Origin: Reinekea thalattae
GTDB lineage: Bacteria > Pseudomonadota > Gammaproteobacteria > Pseudomonadales > Natronospirillaceae
Reading direction: 5' to 3'
DNA: 64,000 bases
Assembly (NCBI RefSeq): GCF_008041945.1
Contig: NZ_VKAD01000001.1
Span: 62,001 to 126,000 of the forward strand
The notes under the pieces are model-generated. The model worked only from the letters and a program-made list of their open reading frames with translations, made no database searches and had not been told where the DNA came from. Positions 9,014 through 16,832 of this stretch are shown here, in pieces; the stretch's first letter is position 1; every line of letters begins with the position of its first letter. The translations under genes and the position numbers were made by a program.

Positions 9014-9916
9014 CGCCGCACCAATGACCAAAAGAGTTGCGCCAAGCCAAGCGCCAAGGGCAGGGCGCTGTCCTGTGGTTAGCCATAAGGCTGGCAAGAC
9101 GAGTACCGGCACCACTGCCGAAAGGGTTGTGACAATGCCGATATGAGCGTTGCCTATTCCCCAAACTAACAGGCTCATGCCAATCACCATACCTAACGTC
9201 GCCATGAGAGCCAAACCTAGGTAATCGATCAGTGGGATTTGCCAAAAGGCTGGTCGAGGTGTTGTCTCTTTGCGGCGTTTTATAGCTGGCAGATAAAACA
9301 GCACATAAGCCACGAGCAGAGCAACAGATGCGGTTGCAACCCTTAGAGTCGCAACTGCAATGGCATCAACACCAGCCAGTAATGCTGGCTTACTTAGCAG
9401 AGCACCAACGGCTTGCCCGAGTGCGCCACCTAACGCCAGCATAATACCAACGCTGAGCCGACCTTTGGTTTGTTCCCAATGATGAGGGTTATCCTGTTTG
9501 CCAAATAGGATGGCAATGATGACACCGCTAAGTACTAGGCTGCATGCAAACAGCTGCAATAAAGAAAGTTGTTCGTTGAGAAAAAGCCAGCCTAGTAAGA
9601 TCGACATTGGCGCGTTCATGGTGAACAGCACACCCGCACGTCTTGGCCCTAAACGATGCACTGCGCTAAATAAAAAGGTATCGCCAAGAAAAATCCCCAC
9701 AATACCGGAAAGAATAATGGCGCTGCTGTGTTGCCAAAGTAGGGCATCGAAGCGATTACTGGCAAGGCAGATGGCGACTAAAATAACCCCGGCAATGGTG
9801 ATCCTAAAGGTATTGAAGCGAATGGTACCAAAGCGGCCAATAATGCGTGGCGCGAGCAAGCTCGACAGCGTCCAGCAGATGGCGGCACCTAAGCCAGAGA
9901 GTTCCGCGAATGGCAT
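8996..9916 (-). CDS. EamA/DMT family transporter
   Basis: About 306 residues with ten predicted membrane helices arranged as two EamA repeats. The first runs from about AAICWTLSSLLAPRIIG; the second includes LSKPALLAGVDAIAVATLRV. The first repeat ends with the typical motif PMSILLGWLFLNEQLS. This is an inner-membrane drug/metabolite transporter, often an exporter of amino acids or similar metabolites; the substrate is not predictable. The ATG at 9914-9916 is preferred over an upstream TTG because AAGGAA lies 6 bases before it. It is convergent with the MATE gene and overlaps it by 18 bases. Confidence 0.88.
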   Translation of the reverse strand: MPFAELSGLGAAICWTLSSLLAPRIIGRFGTIRFNTFRITIAGVILVAICLASNRFDALLWQHSSAIILSGIVGIFLGDTFLFSAVHRLGPRRAGVLFTMNAPMSILLGWLFLNEQLSLLQLFACSLVLSGVIIAILFGKQDNPHHWEQTKGRLSVGIMLALGGALGQAVGALLSKPALLAGVDAIAVATLRVATASVALLVAYVLFYLPAIKRRKETTPRPAFWQIPLIDYLGLALMATLGMVIGMSLLVWGIGNAHIGIVTTLSAVVPVLVLPALWLTTGQRPALGAWLGATLLVIGAALIIWH

Positions 9917-10135
9917 GGCTGTTCCTTGTAATCGCGTCAAAAAAGACGCGCATCTTATCTTGCAGTCGTTACACCATCAAGCGCTGATTTAGCCTCGCTG
10001 TACAGGCTGTATTTGTCTGCACGGAAGCTAAGTGGCAGCTTGGTTAACGCAATACAAAAGCGGTTATCCTGACGCAAGTTAAATGATTTAATAGCCTTGG
10101 TGAGCATTCTATTAACAGACATTGAGAGTGAGTGA

Positions 10136-10699
10136 ATGATGAAAGTCGCTATTTACTGTGGTTCGGCCTCTGGTGAGGACGTGAGTTACCAGCAACAAAC
10201 GACGGCGCTTGGGACATTTTTGGCCAAGCAAGGGTTCGATCTAGTTTACGGTGGTGGCGATGTTGGTCTAATGGGTACCATCGCTGATGCATTTTTAGCC
10301 AGTGACGCAAATGTTTATGGCGTGATGCCTGAGCACCTAGCAGAAAAAGAATTAGCACATAAAGGCTTAACTGAACTTACCGTTGTGGCAGATATGCACG
10401 AGCGAAAAGCGGCGATGGCTGATATGGCTGATGCCTTCATTGCGTTGCCTGGAGGGGCGGGCACGCTGGAAGAAATTTTTGAAGTTTGGACCTGGGCGCA
10501 GTTAGGGTTACATAAAAAGCCCTGCGCATTTTTTAATATCAATAACTATTACGAACCGTTGTTTCGAATGATCGAGCAAATGGTCAGCGCCGGTTTTACA
10601 AAACCAATCTATGAACAGATGTTGATTAAAACCAACGACGCCCAAACCTTGGTGACAGAGCTTAAGGCTTATCAACCCCCAACCATTAAGTGGAGCTAG
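10136..10699 (+). CDS. LOG family protein (nucleoside 5'-monophosphate phosphoribohydrolase-like)
   Basis: LOG proteins cleave the N-glycosidic bond of nucleotides; plant-type members release free cytokinin bases, and many bacterial ones are likely nucleotide hydrolases. The 187 residues carry the family's catalytic motifs: YCGSASG near the start, YGGGDVGLMG (38-47), the R90/K91 pair in MHERK, and PGGAGTLEE (105-113). The length is normal. Two ATGs, at 10136 and 10139, are equally possible. It is monocistronic or loosely linked to the peroxiredoxin gene 60 bases on. The true substrate is unknown. Confidence 0.9.
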   Translation: MMKVAIYCGSASGEDVSYQQQTTALGTFLAKQGFDLVYGGGDVGLMGTIADAFLASDANVYGVMPEHLAEKELAHKGLTELTVVADMHERKAAMADMADAFIALPGGAGTLEEIFEVWTWAQLGLHKKPCAFFNINNYYEPLFRMIEQMVSAGFTKPIYEQMLIKTNDAQTLVTELKAYQPPTIKWS

Positions 10700-10760
10700 G
10701 AACTTTATTGGGTTTTGTTTTGTCCGAAGCTGACATCGATTTATTGAACGAGGACATGTA

Positions 10761-11291
10761 ATGCAACAGAAACTTGCCGCTGGTGCGGTTTTTCCAAATA
10801 TAGAGGTCGCTTTGTTAGGCGGCGGTCATACTTCGCTTGCGCAGGCAACAAAGCCTTACGATTGGCGTTTGGTGGTTGTTTATCGTGGTAAGCATTGCCC
10901 AAAATGTACGGGTTATCTTAAAACGCTAAATGAACTATTGCCTGAATTTCATGCTCAGAATGTTGATGTCATTGCCGTCTCTTCCGATACGCAGGAAAAA
11001 GCAGCAGCGCACATGGAGGTAATTGAACCAACATTCCCAGTGGCGTATGGCTTAACCATTGAGCAAATGCAGAGTTTAGGTTTGTATATTTCTAACCCAC
11101 GCTCAGCGGCAGAAACCGATGCGCCGTTTGCCGAGCCAGGTTTATTTGTGATTAATGCTGATGGCCAAGTACAGCTGGTGGATATTTCTAATGCGCCGTT
11201 TTTACGCCCTGATTTGGCAGGCTTGGCTGCAGGCATTGCCTTTATTCGTAAACCAGAAAGCAATTACCCAATACGCGGCACCTATGTTTGA
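10761..11291 (+). CDS. Peroxiredoxin-like (AhpC/TSA) protein
   Basis: This 176-residue thioredoxin-fold protein has a redox pair C46-x-x-C49 in YRGKHCPKCTGYL, followed by the AhpC/TSA-like VDVIAVSSDTQEKA. It should reduce peroxides or disulfides in the cytoplasm; no signal peptide is visible. The CxxC with a preceding histidine differs from the usual single peroxidatic cysteine (TxxC) of 2-Cys peroxiredoxins. It resembles the group annotated as peroxiredoxin-like family or redoxin. Length and neighbours do not refine the role. Confidence 0.82.
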   Translation: MQQKLAAGAVFPNIEVALLGGGHTSLAQATKPYDWRLVVVYRGKHCPKCTGYLKTLNELLPEFHAQNVDVIAVSSDTQEKAAAHMEVIEPTFPVAYGLTIEQMQSLGLYISNPRSAAETDAPFAEPGLFVINADGQVQLVDISNAPFLRPDLAGLAAGIAFIRKPESNYPIRGTYV

Positions 11292-11353
11292 GTTGGCACT
11301 TCGAAGCAACTTAAACTCTTAACTAAGTCGCCAGCGATTCAAATATTGCAGGC

Positions 11354-11480
11354 AAAAAAAAGCGCTCTCAGGAATATCCTGAGAGCGCGAATGCTCGATA
11401 CGCAAATCACAGTGTTCATCGCAAAGCTAATTACGAGGGGTAATTCGCTTTGCGATAATTCTTTATAGCGAAGGCTATGC
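11354..11480 (-). ncRNA. Candidate small RNA of about 125 nt with an intrinsic terminator
   Basis: Read on the minus strand, three hairpins follow one another. The first is ATAGC-cttc-GCTAT (11478-11465). The second is a 17-bp stem with one mismatch and a 5-base loop (11456-11418). The third is a perfect 12-bp stem with a 3-base loop (11388-11362), followed by eight T (11361-11354), a textbook intrinsic terminator. A possible -10 (TAGAAT, 11491-11486) precedes the first hairpin; the -35 is poor. No minus-strand gene is present for this terminator to serve. It matches no RNA family I recognise (not 6S, SRP, tmRNA, or RsmY/Z with GGA loops). The structure is seen; expression is inferred. Confidence 0.45.
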
Positions 11481-11696
11481 CAATTATTCTAAGCTACTGA
11501 TTTAAAAGAGTTTTAGCTTTAGGTGTTGCAAATCTTGAATGCAAGGTCACGTTCTTCGCACCAGTTATGCGCGATGATTTGTGATGATGATCGTAATTGG
11601 TGCCGCTCAATCGGTGATCGATTGAGGTTGGCTTAGGGTGGCAGTTTAAAGCCGTGCAACTTAAAGTAACCCTTAAAGCAATTCTTAACCTAATCA

Positions 11697-11741
11697 CAGT
11701 AACTTAGACCGCAGTAACTTAGATCACCGTAACTTAAGGGA
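11697..11741. repeat. Three 15-bp tandem repeats before the threonine aldolase gene
   Basis: Units starting at 11697, 11712 and 11727 share the core GTAACTTAG (last copy GTAACTTAA) in a strict 15-base period. They end about 10 bases before the preferred GTG start, so the last copy adjoins the ribosome site. Confidence 0.75.
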
Positions 11742-11750
11742 GCATTGAAC

Positions 11751-12830
11751 GTGTATTTTGGCAGTGACAATCAGGCAGGCGCTTCAGAGGTTATTTTACA
11801 GGCGCTGGTTGCAGCGAATCAGGGCAATAGCGCCGCTTATGGCGATGATGACTGGAGCCTAAAAGCAACGCAGCTTATTCAGCAGATTTTTGAAATAGAA
11901 GCAGAGGTGTTTTTTGTCTCAACCGGCACAGCAGCAAACTGTTTAGCGTTAGCCTGCATGGCATCACCTTGGCAAACTATTTTGTGTCATGGACAAGCGC
12001 ATATCATTAATGATGAATTGACTGCTCCAGAATTTTTTACTCAGGGTGCTCGCCTTATCGGCCTAGATGCGAAACAGGCTAAACTGTCGGCAGCTTCGCT
12101 AGCAAATCACTTGCAGCAGGGCGCCGCTCATCCTCCTCACAATGCTGAGCCAGGGGTGCTGTCGTTGACCCAACAGAACGAATCGGGGCAAATTTATTCG
12201 ATTGATGAGATTAAAGCGCTGACTGAATTGGCTCATCAGCATGGCTTGACTGTTCATATGGACGGCGCTCGGTTTGCTAATGCAGTGGCGTCGCTAGGCT
12301 GTAAACCTGCCGACATCAGTTGGAAGGCCGGAGTCGATGTTTTATGTTTAGGCGCGACTAAAAACGGTGCCTTAGCAGCAGAAGCGGTGGTGTTTTTCAA
12401 TAAAGAATTGGCGAAAAATTTTGTTGCTCAACGAAAACGTTCAGGACATTTGATTTCGAAAAGTCGATTTTTGGGCGTTCAATTTTGTGCATGGTTAGAA
12501 AATAATCACTGGCTGGAGCTGGCTCAGCATGCCAATGCGATGGCCGCAGAGCTTGAGCAAGCATTGGCTAAGTTACCATCGCTGAGAACCATTTGGCCGG
12601 TGCAAGGAAACGAGTTGTTTATGGTGATGCCAAAAAAATTAGCGCAACAGGCGCGAATAATGGGTGCTGTTTTTTATGGCTGGCCAACAAATTTATTGCC
12701 TGAGACATTTCAGCTGAGTGAAGAGGAAGAGGCGGTGCGTTTTGTTTGTTCGTTCAACTCGACATCCGAGCAGATTACCGAGTTGGTGACTTGTTTTCAT
12801 CAGGCCGCCGAAAAGACAGCCAAGGTTTAA
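11751..12830 (+). CDS. Low-specificity L-threonine aldolase-like PLP enzyme
   Basis: This beta-eliminating-lyase/aldolase fold PLP enzyme is expected to split L-threonine or L-allo-threonine into glycine and acetaldehyde. The 359 residues contain the cofactor pocket STGTAANCLAL (about 57-67), HMDGARFANA (aspartate 171), and the Schiff-base lysine in CLGATKNG (K204). The GTG at 11751 is preferred because it gives the family start YFGSDN and sits 8 bases from AGGGAG. A TTG at 11745 is too close to that site. The tandem repeats immediately upstream could affect its expression. Confidence 0.88.
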   Translation: MYFGSDNQAGASEVILQALVAANQGNSAAYGDDDWSLKATQLIQQIFEIEAEVFFVSTGTAANCLALACMASPWQTILCHGQAHIINDELTAPEFFTQGARLIGLDAKQAKLSAASLANHLQQGAAHPPHNAEPGVLSLTQQNESGQIYSIDEIKALTELAHQHGLTVHMDGARFANAVASLGCKPADISWKAGVDVLCLGATKNGALAAEAVVFFNKELAKNFVAQRKRSGHLISKSRFLGVQFCAWLENNHWLELAQHANAMAAELEQALAKLPSLRTIWPVQGNELFMVMPKKLAQQARIMGAVFYGWPTNLLPETFQLSEEEEAVRFVCSFNSTSEQITELVTCFHQAAEKTAKV

Positions 12831-12857
12831 CCGTTCAATTATTAAACGTGAGCGCGC

Positions 12858-13625
12858 TTAGGTGCTCTGTGCTAAAAAGTCGCTTAATATTTTTAAGAAA
12901 GCAGCGGGTTTTTCGGCATGCGGCCAATGGCCCGCACCTTCGATAATTTTAGCTTGAGCGTTTGGAAATAGACTGAGAATTAATTCTCGGTCTTGTTCGC
13001 TAATATAATGGCTGTTCATACCTTTAATAAATAGCGTTGGCTGGTCGTAGGTTTGGCTGCTGGTTGGTGCATCGGCGACGGCTTGATATTTCTCTTCTAG
13101 GGTTTTGAAATTAAATCGCCAAGCGAGTTGCCCTTCTTTTTTGTAGAGGCTTTTTAATAAAAACTGCCTAACACCTGTATCTGTAACGAGATGCGCAATA
13201 GCATCATCGACGGACTTACGATCTTTCATTTGCGACAGGTCGGTCTCGTGAAGCGCTTTAAAAATTGCCTGATGGTGTTTTGGATACTCTTTTGGTGAGA
13301 TGTCGACTACGACCAGTTTTTCCATCACACCAGGATGAGCATTGAGCGCCATCTGCATTGCTACCTTACCGCCCATCGAATGGCCGAGTAGGTTGTAATG
13401 TTGGATGTTATTGTCGCTAATCCACTGATTAATAATGCTGGCGAGATTTTCAAGTTCAGGTTCTTCTAACCAGTCCGATCGGCCATGATTAGGGAGGTCG
13501 ATAAGGTGGACTCGATACTGTTCACTTAAGGCACGGCCGACGGTGCGCCAATTATCACCTGCACCAAATAAACCGTGTAAAAAAATAATATCCGGGCCAT
13601 TGCCGAGCGTTTCTGTATGTAACAT
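12858..13625 (-). CDS. Alpha/beta hydrolase, YbfF-like esterase
   Basis: About 255 residues with the alpha/beta-hydrolase order: HGLFGAGDNWRTV (oxyanion region), the nucleophile elbow GHSMGG (serine at about residue 83), IDLPNHGRSD, and a terminal GAGHWPHAEKP with the catalytic histidine. This pattern matches the E. coli YbfF esterase/acyl-thioesterase family. It should be a soluble cytoplasmic enzyme; its natural substrate is unknown. The ATG at 13623-13625 is taken over a TTG five codons upstream. It is convergent with the aldolase gene. Confidence 0.88.
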   Translation of the reverse strand: MLHTETLGNGPDIIFLHGLFGAGDNWRTVGRALSEQYRVHLIDLPNHGRSDWLEEPELENLASIINQWISDNNIQHYNLLGHSMGGKVAMQMALNAHPGVMEKLVVVDISPKEYPKHHQAIFKALHETDLSQMKDRKSVDDAIAHLVTDTGVRQFLLKSLYKKEGQLAWRFNFKTLEEKYQAVADAPTSSQTYDQPTLFIKGMNSHYISEQDRELILSLFPNAQAKIIEGAGHWPHAEKPAAFLKILSDFLAQST

Positions 13626-13818
13626 GGGTATCGAATCCAACAGAGTGAGCGGCGCAGTTTAACGAGCCAGTTTGACAAAATCTAGCATAACGATTGTCAC
13701 TCGTAACACCCCTTGGCCAGACTGGGCTATAATGGCTGCCAGTCAATCAGCCGGTTATTTTACCAACCATTAGTCAATCAGCCTTGAGAACGCCAGCCTG
13801 ATAAACAGAGTCTAAAAG

Positions 13819-14082
13819 ATGGAATGTCGCGAACAATGTGGCGCTTGCTGTATAGCACCGTCAATCAATAAACCCTTTTATGGAATGCCGCACGGCAAGC
13901 CCGCAGGTGTTGCCTGTATTCATTTAGATCGTCAAATGAGGTGTCAGTTGTTTGCAGATCCAAGGCGGCCAAAAGTCTGCGCGCAATTTGTGCCAGAAGT
14001 TGATTTTTGTGGTGAATCAAAAGAGCAGGCGTTAGTTATTATGCTAACAATGGAAGGCATCGAGGCTGAATCATTTAAATAA
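13819..14082 (+). CDS. YkgJ family cysteine-cluster protein
   Basis: An 87-residue protein with eight cysteines in the arrangement of the YkgJ (zinc/iron chelator) family. They are C3, C7, C10 and C11 in the opening ECREQCGACC, then one each in GVACIHL, MRCQLF, PKVCAQF and VDFCGES. It probably binds a metal or Fe-S cluster, and the role is unknown. It is divergent from the esterase gene, with about 190 bases between. The length is normal for the short subgroup. Confidence 0.85.
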   Translation: MECREQCGACCIAPSINKPFYGMPHGKPAGVACIHLDRQMRCQLFADPRRPKVCAQFVPEVDFCGESKEQALVIMLTMEGIEAESFK

Positions 14083-14104
14083 AAGATGGTCGGCGAAATG
14101 AAAC

Positions 14105-14941
14105 TTACATTCGCCAAGAGCTTTGCTCATTCACTTTATCGGCCAACTCTTCCCACAAAATATCTTCTTTATCGTCAGGTAAACCGAAAGTTTTAAACAT
14201 CGGTACGGTTTGCCAATCGACATTACCCCAGCCCATATTTTTGTGTCGAGCGTTAACTAGGTTCGCCAGTGTAATGATGCCAGCGTAATCCGGCTTTTCG
14301 ATTTTACGGTCGATTTTTCGGTACAGCTTTGGCACTTGAGTTAGGTTCTCAGTAAAATCCCAGCGCTCTAAAATAGCAGTCCCTAATGGGCCGTGAATGC
14401 GGTCAATAACTCGACCGAGTACGCCATTGTGATCGATGAGTTCTGATTTCATTTCAGCATAGGTCAATACCGGTAGGGCACCAATACGATGGACTAAGCC
14501 TGCCAGCATGGCTTCATCAGGCGGAATAGACTTGGTATGAATCGCCAAAACTGATGCCCATGAAGATACCTGTGTGATGAGCAGCCAGAGTTCGCGCATG
14601 CGCATTTCTACCATCTTGTTATTGGCCTTGAACATCTGCTCCATTGCCAAACCAATAGCCAGGTTAGATGAATAAGTAATGCCTAATCGGCTGATCGCCA
14701 TCGGTAAGTCTTTGACATCTTGAGCCGCTCTAAACAGCGGGCTGTTGACGATCTGAATAAGACGAGCAGATAAGGCGGGGTCACCACTAATGGCTTCATT
14801 GAGCTGGAACACAGTTGAGGTTTTGTTTTCCGCGATCTCTTTAACTTGCATGGCAACTTCAGGCAGGCTAGGTAATTTAATCTGATCTTTTTTTAATAAT
14901 TTAACGAGATCATCTAAAACTGTGTCTACTATATCGCTCAT
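14105..14941 (-). CDS. HDOD domain protein
   Basis: The 278 residues form an HDOD domain, a relative of HD phosphohydrolases that lacks the catalytic HD. Recognisable parts are LPSLPEVAMQVKEIAEN (about 24-40), ISGDPALSARLIQIVNSPLFR (about 49-69), and AGLVHRIGALPVL (about 147-159). HDOD proteins act in signalling and often regulate motility, biofilm or c-di-GMP pathways. No receiver or other output domain is attached. It lies 29 bases after ygfZ on the same strand, so the two may be cotranscribed. Confidence 0.88.
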   Translation of the reverse strand: MSDIVDTVLDDLVKLLKKDQIKLPSLPEVAMQVKEIAENKTSTVFQLNEAISGDPALSARLIQIVNSPLFRAAQDVKDLPMAISRLGITYSSNLAIGLAMEQMFKANNKMVEMRMRELWLLITQVSSWASVLAIHTKSIPPDEAMLAGLVHRIGALPVLTYAEMKSELIDHNGVLGRVIDRIHGPLGTAILERWDFTENLTQVPKLYRKIDRKIEKPDYAGIITLANLVNARHKNMGWGNVDWQTVPMFKTFGLPDDKEDILWEELADKVNEQSSWRM

Positions 14942-14970
14942 GTTGCTGCCTGAAATTTAAGTTATGGTTT

Positions 14971-15798
14971 TTAGTCTAGCAATGTTACGGCAACTCGTCG
15001 TTCATTATCGGCATAGAGTTGCTCTAGATTTCTATCGGATAATACGGCTAAGGCGATAGTTTGATCAGCGTCGATCGTTTCTTGAACAATAGTGCCAGCG
15101 ACGCCTGCTTCAGTATAAATATCGGCATCTGTTTTATTTTCTATAGTCGGCCAGCTAATTCGGTACAGATGTTTTCTGGATTGACCTTTAAAATGTAATC
15201 GCGCCACCACTTCTTGACCGGTATAGCAGCCCTTTTTGTAGGAGATACCGTCTAAGTCGTCGAGGCTAAAGTTTTGAGGAATAAATCGCTCAACCTGATC
15301 ACTGTTCAGCCATAAAACCTGCTGATAAATGTCTTGTTGTTGCCACCAAAGGCTGGCTTGTAAATTGAGCGTTGCGAGCTGCTCGCTATGGTTTTCGACA
15401 GCAATGATGATACGTTCATCGGGTAGTTGAGCTTGGAAGAGAGCTTTTATTTCACCAAGACTAGAGTCATCAGTACTGGCGTGACCAATAAGTTTGAATT
15501 GCTCGCTGTTGTCGGTCATGGTGGTGCCGCGAAAAAAAGGAATGTATTTTTTTAAATGGTTAAGTAATGGCTCAGCACTGTTTGCAGCGCAAAGCATATG
15601 GATACAATCATCCTGTTCTGGTTTAACCAGCCAAACATTGGTGATAGCTCGCCCTTTTGCGGTACAGAAAGCACCTGCGGTGGCTATGCCTTGTTTTAGC
15701 TGGCTGATATCCTGCGTGCATTGACCTTGCAAAAACTTAACAGCATCTTTGCCCTGTACGGTTAAAAAACCAAGAGTGTTGAGATCATAAAGCGTCAT
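14971..15798 (-). CDS. ygfZ: YgfZ, folate-dependent Fe-S cluster assembly/repair protein
   Basis: YgfZ is a GcvT-like, tetrahydrofolate-binding protein that helps maintain certain Fe-S enzymes such as MiaB. The diagnostic motif K-G-C-Y-x-G-Q-E is present as KKGCYTGQEVVAR, with C191 the key cysteine. FLQGQCTQDI and FCTAKGRAI near the start are also typical. The length of 275 residues is a little short for the family. It is divergent from sdhE-ygfX, and this grouping near nadB is common in gammaproteobacteria. Confidence 0.93.
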   Translation of the reverse strand: MTLYDLNTLGFLTVQGKDAVKFLQGQCTQDISQLKQGIATAGAFCTAKGRAITNVWLVKPEQDDCIHMLCAANSAEPLLNHLKKYIPFFRGTTMTDNSEQFKLIGHASTDDSSLGEIKALFQAQLPDERIIIAVENHSEQLATLNLQASLWWQQQDIYQQVLWLNSDQVERFIPQNFSLDDLDGISYKKGCYTGQEVVARLHFKGQSRKHLYRISWPTIENKTDADIYTEAGVAGTIVQETIDADQTIALAVLSDRNLEQLYADNERRVAVTLLD

Positions 15799-15994
15799 TG
15801 GATGTAGTTACCTAATTGAATGTATTTACCTAGTCGGCTGCGCGTAAGGTGCGGCAATGTTTACTGTAACGCTGTTCAAGCGTTAGAGTTTGGACATCTG
15901 TTCATAGTTAAAATAGGTTGCAACAAAACAGATAGATTGCAACAGTCAGCATTAAACGATCAACTCATAATAAGACTGAAAAGAGTAATTAAAA

Positions 15995-16321
15995 GTGGAA
16001 CAAAATAAAAACCAAAACGACAGTGCACAGCTTTCATCGGATAATCAAGCTGCCATGAGTGCACAAGAATTAGCTCAGCAGGAGTTACGTCGGCTGACTT
16101 GGCATAGCCGACGAGGCATGTTGGAGCTGGATGTTCTATTGCTGCCTTTTACTGAAAATCATTTTATGCAACTGAATGAAACCGATAAGGCGGTCTATCG
16201 ACGACTCATCGATTGTGAAGATCAGGATCTATTCAATTGGTTCATGGAGAAGTCACGTTCGCCGGACGATGAGATCCAACGCATGGTTGAGGTCATTTTG
16301 GCGCATGCCCGTCAGGGTTGA
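15995..16321 (+). CDS. sdhE: SdhE-like FAD assembly factor (YgfY/CptB)
   Basis: SdhE helps attach FAD covalently to succinate dehydrogenase and fumarate reductase; it has also been described as antitoxin CptB. The signature RRGMLELD lies at residues 39-46 and is followed by LLPF and the acidic helical tail DLFNWFM. With the GTG at 15995 the protein has 108 residues and a polar N-terminal extension of 20. Starting at the ATG at 16055 would give the normal 88. The GTG has AAGAG upstream, and the ATG lacks a clear ribosome site, so the start is unsettled. It overlaps ygfX by 17 bases. Confidence 0.9.
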   Translation: MEQNKNQNDSAQLSSDNQAAMSAQELAQQELRRLTWHSRRGMLELDVLLLPFTENHFMQLNETDKAVYRRLIDCEDQDLFNWFMEKSRSPDDEIQRMVEVILAHARQG

Positions 16322-16766
16322 GCTGAGCGTTACGCCTTCGCGCTGGCGCTGGTGGTTACTTGCGCTGATCAGCCTATTGGTGGCTACGGTACTGGTATTC
16401 GTCTTTCAGCAGCGTTGGTTTGTGGTGATAGCGCCACTCGTCGGTTGGCTTGGCGCTTGGCATATGTTGGCGCACGTTGATGTTCGCAGGCTATTGTTTG
16501 AAGCTGAGACTTTGGTTGTTTGGGATGTCGACAACCAACGGCACAGCTATGAATGGCAAGGCGAAGGGCGTCGTTCTAGCTTTTTTGTCTATTTTCAATT
16601 GCTCAGTCAGCAAGAGGCTAACGAACGGCTGGATCTTATTATTTGGCGTGATAGCGTCAGTGATTCGAGTTGGCGTGCACTGAACATGGCCTATCTGGTT
16701 GCCAGCCATTCACTGCGGCAGTCAGCGGATGATGCGTCGTCTCAACCGTTCGATAGTCGTGATTAA
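16305..16766 (+). CDS. ygfX: YgfX-like inner-membrane protein (CptA family)
   Basis: About 153 residues. Two closely spaced hydrophobic helices (about 13-33 and 37-60, starting [17 protein letters not shown]) are followed by a soluble tail with LVVWDVDNQ. This topology, and overlap with sdhE, fit YgfX/CptA, reported in E. coli as a membrane toxin acting on MreB/FtsZ with YgfY as partner. The sequence is divergent, so assignment leans on context. The ATG at 16305 lies inside the end of sdhE, a normal arrangement for this pair. Longer in-frame starts would extend far into sdhE and are unlikely. Confidence 0.75.
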   Translation: MPVRVELSVTPSRWRWWLLALISLLVATVLVFVFQQRWFVVIAPLVGWLGAWHMLAHVDVRRLLFEAETLVVWDVDNQRHSYEWQGEGRRSSFFVYFQLLSQQEANERLDLIIWRDSVSDSSWRALNMAYLVASHSLRQSADDASSQPFDSRD

Positions 16767-16788
16767 TCAAGGTAACTCAACCAAAAGC

Positions 16789-16817
16789 CTTTAGCGTTTT
16801 GTTGCTCGGCGCTAAAG
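16789..16817. terminator. Hairpin between convergent ygfX and nadB
   Basis: CTTTAGCG (16789-16796) and CGCTAAAG (16810-16817) form an 8-bp stem with a 13-base loop in the gap between two converging genes. T-runs are weak on both sides, so it is only a possible terminator. Confidence 0.35.
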
Positions 16818-16832
16818 TGCAAAACCTAAACC

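Noticed and set aside
11494-11697. A minus-strand reading frame of 67 codons upstream of the aldolase gene
   Set aside because: Its composition is not protein-like, it has no ribosome site, and it would lead directly into the hairpin string called here as a candidate RNA.
15995-16766. sdhE-ygfX considered as a novel toxin-antitoxin system
   Set aside because: This is the known YgfY/YgfX (CptB/CptA) pair in its usual place. It is conserved and already described.
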